Shown here: piece by piece, positions 54,124-64,000 of the stretch
Numbering within the stretch: the stretch's first letter is position 1
Layout of the letters: each line of letters begins with the position of its first letter
Position numbers and translations under genes: made by a program
The notes under the pieces: generated by a model
The model's database searches: none
Seen by the model: only the letters and a program-made list of their open reading frames with translations
What the model was told of the DNA's origin: nothing
Assembly: GCF_002811475.1 (NCBI RefSeq)
Contig: NZ_NPDL01000001.1
Coordinates: 372,001 to 436,000, forward strand
Source: Leptospira hartskeerlii
GTDB taxonomy: Bacteria > Spirochaetota > Leptospiria > Leptospirales > Leptospiraceae
Reading direction: 5' to 3'
DNA length: 64,000 nt

Positions 54124-57100
54124 TTGAAGCTTTCTGAGGTTTCTATTCGCAATCCAATTTTTGCATGGATGATGATGGCAGCTATCATCCTGCTGGGAAG
54201 TATCGGCTTCTCCCGTATGGGTCTTTCTCAGATGCCGGACGTCGACTTCCCGATCGTGAACGTTACTCTCAACTTGACCGGGGCAAACGCTCAAGTTATG
54301 GAGACCGACGTAGTCGATCCTATTGAAGAAGTCCTGATGACAGTCCAAGGTGTTGTAGAAGTTCGTTCCGTTTCCACAGACGGTTCTGCGACTATCACTG
54401 TGGAGTTGGAGCTCAAACGTGATGTGGATGTTGCGGTCCAAGAGATCCAAACTAAGATCGCTCAGGTAAGCAATAAACTTCCGGATGATCTGGATCCTGC
54501 GATTATCATGAAATCAAATCCGGATGATCAACCTATTATCTGGGTTGCACTAACTGCTCCGAATAGAAGCGATCAGGAGAAGATGGTCTTTGTTAAGACC
54601 AGGCTCAAAGATAAATTCCAAGAAATTCCTGGAGTAGGGGAAATCATACTCGGCGGTTATGTGGACCGCACAATCAATGTATTCTTGGATCCGATCCGCC
54701 TTTTGAGAGCGGAGCTTACAGTAACCGATATCATTAATACATTAACAGAACAGAATATAGAAGTTCCTTCCGGAAGAGTGCAAAATAAACTCTCCGAAGT
54801 TTCCTTAAGAGCGGTAGGAGATGTTCCAACTGTAGAACAATTTTCGAATATATATATCAACTCCAGAAGCGGGGCCGCGATGTTTCGTCCGGTTCGCTTG
54901 AGAGAAGTGGCAAAGATAGAAGATGGCCTGGACGAGATCAGAAGAATCTCCAGATTTAACGGTGTTTCCGCAGTGGGTCTTGGGATCAAAAAGATCAAAG
55001 GTGCAAACGCTGTACAGGTCGGCGACTTGGTGAAAGAAAAAGTAGAAGAACTTAGATCAAGTCTTCCTCCTGGATTCGAACTAAATATCTCCAATGATAA
55101 TACTACTTTTATCAGAGATTCAGTTCATGAATTAGTTTTTACTCTTATACTTTCTGCGGTGCTTACAGGGATTGTTTGTCGATTGTTCTTAGGAAATTGG
55201 AGCAGCACTTGGAACGTTCTTCTTGCAATTCCTACTTCAGTGATGGGAACTTTTTTGATCCTGTATTTTGCAGGTTTTACATTAAACACATTCACATTGC
55301 TCGGTCTTTCTTTAGCGACTGGTATAGTCGTAGATGATGCAATTATGGTATTGGAGAATATCAGTAGGCATAGAGAATCAGGAAAAACTTGGTTCCAAGC
55401 ATCGTTAGATGGAGCGTCCGAAATACGGTTCGCAGCGTTAGCCGCTACACTTGCGATCATCGCGATCTTCCTTCCTGTCGCATTTATGTCAGGGATCATC
55501 GGACGTTACTTTTTGGAATTCGGAGTTACAGTTTCCGTGGCGGTTGCACTTTCTCTTTTTGAGGCATTGAGTTTTACCCCAATGAGAGCTTCTCGTTATA
55601 GAGAAAGTAAAGAAGCACAGAAAAAGCAAAGATCCAAATCGCCATTCACCTTGCCTGCAGATACATTCTTTTCTAAATTAAAGAATGCTGCGGATCGTTT
55701 TTCCTTTTTTAAAAGAATGGATCCAGTCATAGAGAATTTTCTTCAATTCTCAGAAAGAGTTTATGGGAGAATTTTAGAATTCGTAATTCGTAAACCTGGA
55801 ACCGTGATCGTTTCATCTGTCCTATTCTTTGCGTTTTCTATTATCTTTTTGTTCCTATTGAAGAAGGAGTTCATTCCTCCTCAAGACATGGGAAGATTTA
55901 TCGTTCGCGCAAAAATGCCGATCGGTTCCTCTATCATTCGTACAGATGAAGCAATGAAGAAGGTAGAAGGTTATCTCAGCACTCGACCTATTGTAGAAAA
56001 ATTCCTGAGCAATGTGGGAGGAATGGGAGGCACTGAATCTAATACTGGAATGTTCTTCGTTACGATGAAGGATATGGGGAACCGTCCTAAGAGTAAAAAA
56101 ACAGGAAGAGAGATCACTCAGTCCGAAGTATTTATAGAATTCAGAAAAGATCTGAAAGATCTTGTGCCCGAAGCAAAATTTTCCGTCCAAGATCTTTCTC
56201 AGAGAGGTTTCAGTGCCGGACGAGGTTATCCTGTTGAGTTGGTTTTGACTGGACCAGATTGGGCCACACTCGCAAAACTTTCGGACTCTATTCGTGAAAA
56301 ATTAGATTCTTCTAAAACGATTTTGGACATAGATACCGACTATGTTTCCGGACAACCTGAAGTAAAAATTCTACCAAACAGAGAAGCAGCTGCGATCCGT
56401 GGTGTGAGTATGGCCAACATTGGTAATACGATCGGGCCTTTGATGGGAGGGCGTAACGTAAGTCGTTTTACCGAAAATGGTAGAAGTTTCGATGTTCGCG
56501 TTAAGATCGATAAGGACAAAGGAGAAAGCACCGATATCATTCCGAATATCGGGGTTAGGAATACGTATGGAGAGATCGTCCGTTTGAAAGATGTTTTGGT
56601 CCTTCAAGCGACAAACACTCTCAAAAATATCACTAGAGTAAACCGAGATAGATCCATTAAAATTTTCGGAAACCCTCCTAAAGAAAAAGGACAGACCTGG
56701 GCGACCACCGAGGCCATCCGCATTGCAAGAGAAATGCTTCCGGAAGGTTATCATGTAGAAGTTACCGGTTCCGCAAAAACTGCTTCTGAATCACAATCCA
56801 GCTTATCGGGGGCTTTGATCTTAGGGATCATAATGTCATTTATGATCTTAGCAAGCCAGTTCAACAGTTTAAAGCAGCCTTTCTACATTCTTCTTTCCAT
56901 GCCTTTTAGTTTTTCGGGCGCGTTAATCGCTCTTTTCATCGCAGGACAATCCTTCAATATGTATAGCTTTATAGGATTGATCCTGCTCTTGGGACTTGTG
57001 AAGAAGAACTCAATTCTTTTGGTGGAATTTGTGAATCATGTGAGAGGGGAAGGGAAGAATATTGCGGATGCCATCCGAATCGGGTGCCCTGTCCGTTTAA

Positions 57101-57306
57101 GACCGGTGCTTATGACAACATTCTCTTCGATTGCGGCCGCTATCCCTCCTGCTTTGGCTTTGGGCCCGGGAGCGGAAACTAGGATCCCGATGGCGATCAC
57201 CATTTTAGGCGGTTTGATCGTTTCTACATTGATCACATTGGTGGTAGTTCCAGCCGCTTATTATCTTATGGAAAATGAGAAAGATGAAGTACGTAGATAC
57301 TCTTAA
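54124..57306 (+). CDS. RND-family efflux pump (HAE1/AcrB-like)
   Basis: 1060 residues starting at TTG after AAAGAGG. Twelve membrane helices and two large periplasmic loops are present in the AcrB arrangement. The proton-relay Asp-Asp pair is in TGIVVDDAIMVLEN, and the partner Lys is in LLGLVKKNSILLVEF. It exports hydrophobic compounds or drugs using the proton gradient. The usual periplasmic adaptor gene is not next to it; the upstream neighbour is birA on the other strand. It overlaps the TolC-like gene by 32 bp. Confidence 0.93.
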   Translation: MKLSEVSIRNPIFAWMMMAAIILLGSIGFSRMGLSQMPDVDFPIVNVTLNLTGANAQVMETDVVDPIEEVLMTVQGVVEVRSVSTDGSATITVELELKRDVDVAVQEIQTKIAQVSNKLPDDLDPAIIMKSNPDDQPIIWVALTAPNRSDQEKMVFVKTRLKDKFQEIPGVGEIILGGYVDRTINVFLDPIRLLRAELTVTDIINTLTEQNIEVPSGRVQNKLSEVSLRAVGDVPTVEQFSNIYINSRSGAAMFRPVRLREVAKIEDGLDEIRRISRFNGVSAVGLGIKKIKGANAVQVGDLVKEKVEELRSSLPPGFELNISNDNTTFIRDSVHELVFTLILSAVLTGIVCRLFLGNWSSTWNVLLAIPTSVMGTFLILYFAGFTLNTFTLLGLSLATGIVVDDAIMVLENISRHRESGKTWFQASLDGASEIRFAALAATLAIIAIFLPVAFMSGIIGRYFLEFGVTVSVAVALSLFEALSFTPMRASRYRESKEAQKKQRSKSPFTLPADTFFSKLKNAADRFSFFKRMDPVIENFLQFSERVYGRILEFVIRKPGTVIVSSVLFFAFSIIFLFLLKKEFIPPQDMGRFIVRAKMPIGSSIIRTDEAMKKVEGYLSTRPIVEKFLSNVGGMGGTESNTGMFFVTMKDMGNRPKSKKTGREITQSEVFIEFRKDLKDLVPEAKFSVQDLSQRGFSAGRGYPVELVLTGPDWATLAKLSDSIREKLDSSKTILDIDTDYVSGQPEVKILPNREAAAIRGVSMANIGNTIGPLMGGRNVSRFTENGRSFDVRVKIDKDKGESTDIIPNIGVRNTYGEIVRLKDVLVLQATNTLKNITRVNRDRSIKIFGNPPKEKGQTWATTEAIRIAREMLPEGYHVEVTGSAKTASESQSSLSGALILGIIMSFMILASQFNSLKQPFYILLSMPFSFSGALIALFIAGQSFNMYSFIGLILLLGLVKKNSILLVEFVNHVRGEGKNIADAIRIGCPVRLRPVLMTTFSSIAAAIPPALALGPGAETRIPMAITILGGLIVSTLITLVVVPAAYYLMENEKDEVRRYS

Positions 57307-58759
57307 GAATTATAAAAAATTAATATTCTCTATCCTTGCTTGTTTATTTTTTTGGGAATGTGCCTCCACTCCGGAAGTGAAAGTCGCGGACGGAGTAGTG
57401 GAAGAAAGTCTAAAAAATATAACAGGGATCACTACCCAGGATGTGGAAAAAACGATCGCAAAAGAAACATTCAGTCTGGATGATCTCTATATTCTCGCAG
57501 TAGAAAGAACGGAAAGGATCGCGCTAAAGAACGAAGCGACAGAGCAAGCTTTGGCACAGAAGGACAAGGCATTTGCAGGTTTTATGCCTACTCTTTCTTA
57601 TGTGTTTAACAAATTTTACTCTGTTCCCGGTCATACGCAGCAGCCCTCTATAGTAGATAATTATAAAACATATAAGGCGATCCAAAGTGGAGATCCTCTT
57701 TCTTTATTACCCTCTTCAACTTCCGGAAGCAATCTTCCTCCTACAGTGGGAGCGGGTTCTCGTTTGTTGTTGAGTATTCCGATCTCTGCCGGACTTTCTT
57801 CTTACCAAGATTACAGAGCATCCAAAAGTTTGGCCGAACAAAGAAGATTAGAAGCAAAACACGAAGCAGGCAGAATGTATCTGGAGATTGCACAGGCCTA
57901 CTTCAACTTTTTACAATTGGAAGAAAGTGTTAAAATTTCCCAAGAAGCATATGAGTTAAACCAAGACTCTTTGCAGGAAAGAAAAAGAATGTATGCAGTA
58001 GGAAGGATCATGAGATCGGACCTTCTGAATTCGGAAACAAGTCTTTCCAATGCGGAAGCGGTTCTTGCAGATGCAAAATTCCAATTGGAACAGGTGCGTA
58101 TTACGTTAGCCACTATGGTTGGTTATGAAAAGCCGATCTCTGTTGCAGGATTCAAAGCAGAATTGGAACCTCTCCCAACGGGTATGGAACCGGAAGAATA
58201 TTTAGCAAAAAGATATGATGTTCTTTCAGCCTTTCAAAGTGTTAAGGTAGCGGATGCACAGAAGGACAAGGCTTGGGTAGGTTTTGCTCCTACGATCGCA
58301 TTAAATAATTATTATTCTTTTCCTTATCCCGGCCAAACACATTCAAAAGATATTACTGCTCAGTTGCAGATTACAATGCCTTTGACCCCATTTTCTCAAA
58401 TGGCTGATCTAAAAGCAGCGGACTCTGCAAAGAAACAGGCAAAACTTACTGCTTCTCAAACAAGAAGGATTGCTACTCAGGAAATCCGAAATGCTTTCGA
58501 AAGTTTTAAGAACTCTCAAAAGATATTAGCGATATACCAAAAGGCATTTGTATCCGCTCAAGAAACATCTCAAAGCCAGGCAAGTGGTTATCGTTCCGGT
58601 AGAAATAGTAGGATCGAAGCGATTGCTTCCAGGATTTCTATGTTAAATGCAGAAATCACGTATCGCAAAATGTTGCATCAACATTCTTTGAATCGTATCG
58701 CTCTTGGAGTTGCGATCGGAGAAATTCCTCATCTCCCTGGAGAAAAAAAGGAAGAATAA
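57275..58759 (+). CDS. TolC-like outer membrane efflux lipoprotein
   Basis: 494 residues. The leader ends FFWEC (Cys29), so it is a lipoprotein, as in OprM-type channels. Two OEP repeats of long coiled coils follow (for example YLEIAQAYFNFLQLEESVKIS split by helices, and a second near residues 300-470). It forms the outer-membrane tunnel for the RND pump. Its start overlaps the pump gene by 32 bp; a second ATG at 57284 is possible. A strong terminator follows. Confidence 0.9.
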   Translation: MRKMKYVDTLKNYKKLIFSILACLFFWECASTPEVKVADGVVEESLKNITGITTQDVEKTIAKETFSLDDLYILAVERTERIALKNEATEQALAQKDKAFAGFMPTLSYVFNKFYSVPGHTQQPSIVDNYKTYKAIQSGDPLSLLPSSTSGSNLPPTVGAGSRLLLSIPISAGLSSYQDYRASKSLAEQRRLEAKHEAGRMYLEIAQAYFNFLQLEESVKISQEAYELNQDSLQERKRMYAVGRIMRSDLLNSETSLSNAEAVLADAKFQLEQVRITLATMVGYEKPISVAGFKAELEPLPTGMEPEEYLAKRYDVLSAFQSVKVADAQKDKAWVGFAPTIALNNYYSFPYPGQTHSKDITAQLQITMPLTPFSQMADLKAADSAKKQAKLTASQTRRIATQEIRNAFESFKNSQKILAIYQKAFVSAQETSQSQASGYRSGRNSRIEAIASRISMLNAEITYRKMLHQHSLNRIALGVAIGEIPHLPGEKKEE

Positions 58760-58761
58760 AG

Positions 58762-58787
58762 AAACGGCCGACGATCGCCGGCCGTTT
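58762..58787. terminator. Bidirectional terminator
   Basis: AAACGGCCG (58762-58770) pairs with CGGCCGTTT (58779-58787), followed by TT and C/T-rich DNA. It lies between the TolC-like stop and the acyl-CoA dehydrogenase stop. Confidence 0.88.
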
Positions 58788-58793
58788 TTCTTT

Positions 58794-60557
<1,764 letters not shown>

Positions 60558-60822
60558 TTGTATGCTCCCTGTCGCTTAGAGGTATTTAGGTGTACTTCTT
60601 TATTAAGCTTGTGTCAAGTATTACCCATACTTCCTTTCCATAATAGAAACTTTGGTTTGTAATACGAACGAAGGATAAGGAACCGAACAGGTGTTTGGAA
60701 GAATGTTTGAGCTTTACAACTTGAACAAACGAGAATATTTTTACTCTTCAGGGACCTCAGGGATTCCTTCCAAAAGTAACCTTTTTCAGATCTGGACCGA
60801 AGTATTTGGCGAGGTTAGGATC

Positions 60823-61323
60823 ATGAGTAAAATCGGACTAAGTATCGGTTTTGTATGTTTACTAGGATATGCTTTTTCAGGATGCTCCGATTCTGTAGGA
60901 GCTCCAAATGAGAAGAAAGGAGGTAAGATGAAATACGAAGTGCAGAAGTCAGAGGAAGAATGGAAAAAAGTCCTAAGTTCCGAACAATACCGGATCATCA
61001 GAGAAAAAGGTACAGAAAGAGCGTTTACCGGGGAATATTATTATAATAAAGAAAAAGGAAAATACCTATGCGCTGCTTGCGGTGCAGAATTATTCAGTTC
61101 GGATACAAAGTACGAATCAGGAAGCGGCTGGCCTTCTTTTTATAAACCTGCTGCAGACAAGTCAGTCCAATCCGAAACGGATACAAGCCATGGAATGACT
61201 CGCACAGAAGTTCTATGTGCCAGATGTGGAGGTCATTTAGGACATGTATTCCCCGATGGACCTGAGCCGACCGGGCTAAGATACTGTATTAATTCAGCTT
61301 CTTTAAAATTTAAGAAAGATTAG
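60823..61323 (+). CDS. msrB: Exported peptide-methionine (R)-S-oxide reductase
   Basis: 166 residues from the ATG at 60823, preceded by AGG at good spacing. The longer open frame from 60691 has 44 non-family residues and is rejected. A lipobox-like FSGC (Cys21) suggests a lipoprotein. The MsrB domain (~45-166) has zinc Cys pairs CAAC and CARC and the catalytic Cys in RYCINSASL. It repairs methionine-R-sulfoxide. Export suggests repair of envelope proteins, and no msrA is adjacent. Confidence 0.9.
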   Translation: MSKIGLSIGFVCLLGYAFSGCSDSVGAPNEKKGGKMKYEVQKSEEEWKKVLSSEQYRIIREKGTERAFTGEYYYNKEKGKYLCAACGAELFSSDTKYESGSGWPSFYKPAADKSVQSETDTSHGMTRTEVLCARCGGHLGHVFPDGPEPTGLRYCINSASLKFKKD

Positions 61324-61414
61324 GATGAAAAAGGTCTGCAAAATTCTGTTTGCGCCTCGGAGCTGAGAATGGATTCTACCGTAGGGCGGGATATTCGCCC
61401 GCGGCAGAAACCGA

Positions 61415-62311
61415 ATGAAGAGAGACCATCTTACTTACCTTCCCGAAAAAGGGAATATCCGTCCTGTAATCGTACAGCATTTAGCCGAGATCTATCACCA
61501 TATATATTATTTTTTCTGTCATATTCTGGGGATCTTTATAGAGCTTCCGGATCATACCGAAGGATACAAACGCCCGATCGTTTGTGTTTCCGGATTTTTA
61601 GGAAGAGGCCTAACTTGGACCGCAATGCGCAAGCATCTAATCTCTCTTGGACATCCGGTGTATGTGGTTCCGCTTGGATTCCAAACTGGAAATATTCGTA
61701 AAAAAAGTAAGATACTTGAGAATTTCTTAATAGAGAAAAACATCAAAGATTGTTATCTGATCTGTCATTCTATGGGCGGGCTTATTGCTGCAGGTTTAAG
61801 TTATAAAGGAAGAGATAGGGTCCGAAAAATATTCGTGGTAGGTTCTCCTATGCACGGAACTTATATGGCATACCTCGCACCAATCTTTCCTTGCACCTGG
61901 CAGATGATGCCTGGATCCAAATTGGTGAAAGAAGTTGTAGAAACTTATTCAAAATTTCATAATGTACAGGCAGTGTTTACAAAGGGAGAAGGTATCGTCC
62001 GTCCTTGGGAAAGCGCTACTCTCGGCCATTTTGATGATGTAGAGATCCCTGAATACGGACACTTGAATTTATATTTAGGGCCACTAGGAATAGAGTGTTT
62101 AGGCTCCTTGGTAACTTCAGAAGAGAAGAAGGACCCACTTCCTATCAAACAAAAGCCTGCTGCTAAGGAAGAAGTGAAGAAGGAGACAGTTGCATCTGTA
62201 CCTTCTAAAAAAGTTTCTCCTAAAAAGACTGTGACTAAGAAAGCAAGTCCTGCTAAAAAGAAAACGGCTAAAGTTTCTCCTAAAAAAGCGAAACCTAAGA
62301 AGAAACGTTAA
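61415..62311 (+). CDS. Lipase-like alpha/beta hydrolase with histone-H1-like tail
   Basis: 298 residues. Residues ~50-230 are an alpha/beta hydrolase of the PGAP1/triacylglycerol-lipase type: [11 protein letters not shown] (oxyanion) and the elbow CHSMGGL (Ser119), with a late His in [10 protein letters not shown]. The N-terminus has a hydrophobic, possibly membrane-associated segment ([15 protein letters not shown]). The last ~60 residues are Lys/Pro/Ala/Ser-rich with repeated KVSPKK, like a histone H1 tail. Such tails bind nucleic acid or acidic polymers. A weak ribosome binding site precedes the ATG. It converges 1 bp from the next gene. Confidence 0.8.
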   Translation: MKRDHLTYLPEKGNIRPVIVQHLAEIYHHIYYFFCHILGIFIELPDHTEGYKRPIVCVSGFLGRGLTWTAMRKHLISLGHPVYVVPLGFQTGNIRKKSKILENFLIEKNIKDCYLICHSMGGLIAAGLSYKGRDRVRKIFVVGSPMHGTYMAYLAPIFPCTWQMMPGSKLVKEVVETYSKFHNVQAVFTKGEGIVRPWESATLGHFDDVEIPEYGHLNLYLGPLGIECLGSLVTSEEKKDPLPIKQKPAAKEEVKKETVASVPSKKVSPKKTVTKKASPAKKKTAKVSPKKAKPKKKR

Positions 62312-62312
62312 A

Positions 62313-64000
62313 CTAAGACTGATCTTCCGATAGAACGATAAAAGAATCTGACTCGTGTAAGGTAAAAAATTCCAACTTATCCGGGATCAAATATACTCCA
62401 TAACCTTTGGATTCGTCTGTTTCTTCTGAAACGATACGTATCCCGAAACAGGTTTCCTTTCTTTGTTGGGCCGCTAACATACAGTCTGCAAAATTCACAC
62501 GTTTTGGAAAGTCCTCAAAATATAAAAATGCAGGTTTAAGATAGATTTCACTTCCGTTCGGATCGAATAGGCTATCGTAGACTCTCATAACGTCCGGTTC
62601 TTGGGAAACTTGGGCCATCATTTTGGAAACGAATTGGTTCGAGATCAAAAAGTCTTTCACTCCTGTTTCCAAAACCAACTCAGTGTTTTCAGAATTCATA
62701 ATTTCAGTGATTAGCTGAGTTTCCACCCTTTTAGCGCCTGCCTGATGTTTCTTCTTGAAGTATTGGCGAAACCTTAACAAAAGAGAGATAGTCCTTGCGT
62801 CAACTTCCTCAATGTTCTCCTTCTCCTCGGCTAAGAATATTACGGAATCATACTGTTCTGGAGAGAGTTTTTCCAAAATACCTTCTTGAGAGAGATTTGC
62901 GATCAAGGATCTGAGTTTGATCTGAGGATATTTTGTCTTCAGTTTTGCAAGAACGGTTTTGATTTCTTCGCTGGATCCATGTATCAAAAGATCGATTTGA
63001 GAATCAGGAGAAGAGAATTTCGCATACTCATCTACGATGATCTTACTTTTGGAATTCCAACCTACGATCAATTGTTTGTCGATTGGCCGAGAAAGAGTCG
63101 TGTTCGGATAAGAAAGTGCAGGGGTTACAGCAACGGGCTTTTCATCGAATTTGATCTTTGAATCGTCTTCCGCAAGAATGATCGCATCTTCTTCATTCTC
63201 CGGTAAATATTCAGGATTGGGATTTAAAATAATTTCTCCGTTGGTCTTTCTAAAACCGAAAGGAACCGATTCCTTGAATCTAAATGAAATTTCGGAATAG
63301 TTTAAGCCTCTCCAACCGTTCTTCGGCTTATAAAAATAGATCTCATTTCCTTCAAAGCCAACCAAATTAGAATACACGATCGCAAGACCGGAAGTTCTGG
63401 AAGTTTGCACAAGCAACTTGGATAGAATACTTCTTTCATCCATGACCCGAACCGATTCTGAAAGATCTACGGCAATATTTCGATTTTCTAATCCGTGAAG
63501 TTCAGCAACGATCGGAGGCAAACCGGATTCTCCGTTTAATGCAACAAGTGCCATGATTGACTTTAATACTTTTGCATCTCCGATAGATTTACCTTCTTCC
63601 GATTCTTCCGAACCGGAAGGATTTAAGATGATGATACTTTTTGCCTTCGAAGCATTTACTTTCTTTAAGGAATGAAGATGAGAAGGTAGTCCGGATCTCG
63701 TGATAATTTTTGTAGTCTTAGTGTTTTCTAGATTTTCGGAAAGAAAATCATCCATTTCTTCCTTATCGTTGTCCGCAAGTATAACTGCTGCTTTTCCTGA
63801 TTCGGAAGAATTTGCTTCTATCAATTCTCTTAATATTTCAATGGTCCGTATTCCGAATCCCAAGATTAACGTATGACCAGATTCTAAAACATCACTTTTA
63901 CCTTTTCTGAGTTCTTGTATTTTCTGATCGAATTGGTTTGTGATAAATGCAACTAAGCTAGAGAATAAAACTAAACCGGAAAATACGCTTAGTATACCGA
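62313..64000 (-). CDS. CASTOR/POLLUX-type ion channel homologue (N-terminus cut by window edge)
   Basis: The gene enters from the right edge; 561 codons are visible. The first visible residues (VFSGLVLFSSLVAFI) form a membrane helix, then a linker and GHTLILGFGIRTIEILREL, the nucleotide-binding-like RCK domain of DMI1/CASTOR proteins. A second RCK-like repeat follows (~250-500). In plants these are nuclear-envelope ion channels, and bacterial homologues are thought to be cation channels gated by the cytosolic ring. The pore region lies outside the window. The TTG of MGFGIR-like reading at 63863 is internal, not a start. Confidence 0.85.
   Translation of the reverse strand, partial: GILSVFSGLVLFSSLVAFITNQFDQKIQELRKGKSDVLESGHTLILGFGIRTIEILRELIEANSSESGKAAVILADNDKEEMDDFLSENLENTKTTKIITRSGLPSHLHSLKKVNASKAKSIIILNPSGSEESEEGKSIGDAKVLKSIMALVALNGESGLPPIVAELHGLENRNIAVDLSESVRVMDERSILSKLLVQTSRTSGLAIVYSNLVGFEGNEIYFYKPKNGWRGLNYSEISFRFKESVPFGFRKTNGEIILNPNPEYLPENEEDAIILAEDDSKIKFDEKPVAVTPALSYPNTTLSRPIDKQLIVGWNSKSKIIVDEYAKFSSPDSQIDLLIHGSSEEIKTVLAKLKTKYPQIKLRSLIANLSQEGILEKLSPEQYDSVIFLAEEKENIEEVDARTISLLLRFRQYFKKKHQAGAKRVETQLITEIMNSENTELVLETGVKDFLISNQFVSKMMAQVSQEPDVMRVYDSLFDPNGSEIYLKPAFLYFEDFPKRVNFADCMLAAQQRKETCFGIRIVSEETDESKGYGVYLIPDKLEFFTLHESDSFIVLSEDQS

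Overview
The window looks like chromosomal DNA from a spirochaete of the genus Leptospira or a close relative. It is A/T-leaning and contains a spiro-SPASM radical SAM protein, several 7TMR-DISM and class III cyclase receptors, many lipoproteins with loose spirochaete-type lipoboxes, and short palindromic intergenic repeats. The species cannot be told from the sequence alone. No rRNA, tRNA, CRISPR array, transposase or phage gene was seen. Most of the window is housekeeping and signalling genes with good coding density.

Layout. 1-4.7 kb: minus-strand lipid/glycerol cluster (MarR regulator, short-chain dehydrogenase, GlpF channel, GlpQ lipoprotein, then a 7TMR/SpoIIE phosphatase cut by the window edge). 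4.7-7 kb: a 54-residue membrane protein and a PI-PLC-like lipoprotein with two ricin-type lectin domains. 7-13.2 kb: DUF4442 protein, PAS/degenerate GGDEF protein, WYL regulator with a divergent hydrolase, 7TMR adenylate cyclase, pyrophosphatase. 13.5-21.5 kb: orphan 537-residue protein, TetR/metallo-beta-lactamase pair, nitrilase-family amidase, DUF2442, DegT aminotransferase, adenosine deaminase. 21.6-29 kb: GyrI-like/SRPBCC pair, a second cyclase, DoxX protein, and an ABC efflux operon ending in its own TetR gene.

29-42 kb is largely minus-strand: valS-purD-orphan-prfB, a TetR/DUF1801 pair with three upstream palindromes, and lysC-SurA-like-spiro-SPASM-SpsF/PseG. The last group is the best candidate here for an undescribed system: a radical SAM enzyme with its own nucleotidyltransferase-like front end overlaps a gene fusing a SpsF-type cytidylyltransferase to a PseG-like domain. 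42-49 kb: sodium:solute symporter with no conventional start in the expected place, second DUF4442 protein, BASS transporter, and a response regulator/histidine kinase/Notum-like esterase operon. 49.2-51 kb: repeat-rich intergenic DNA around yebC and before ruvC. 51-64 kb: WG-repeat lipoprotein, birA-coaX-crcB, an RND pump with a TolC-like lipoprotein but no adaptor gene, acyl-CoA dehydrogenase, exported MsrB, a lipase with a histone-H1-like tail, and a CASTOR/POLLUX-type protein cut by the right edge.

Shared themes are cyclic-nucleotide signalling (two cyclases, plus a GGDEF protein that probably binds rather than makes c-di-GMP), envelope lipoproteins acting on lipids or glycans, and self-regulated transport operons with operator-like palindromes.
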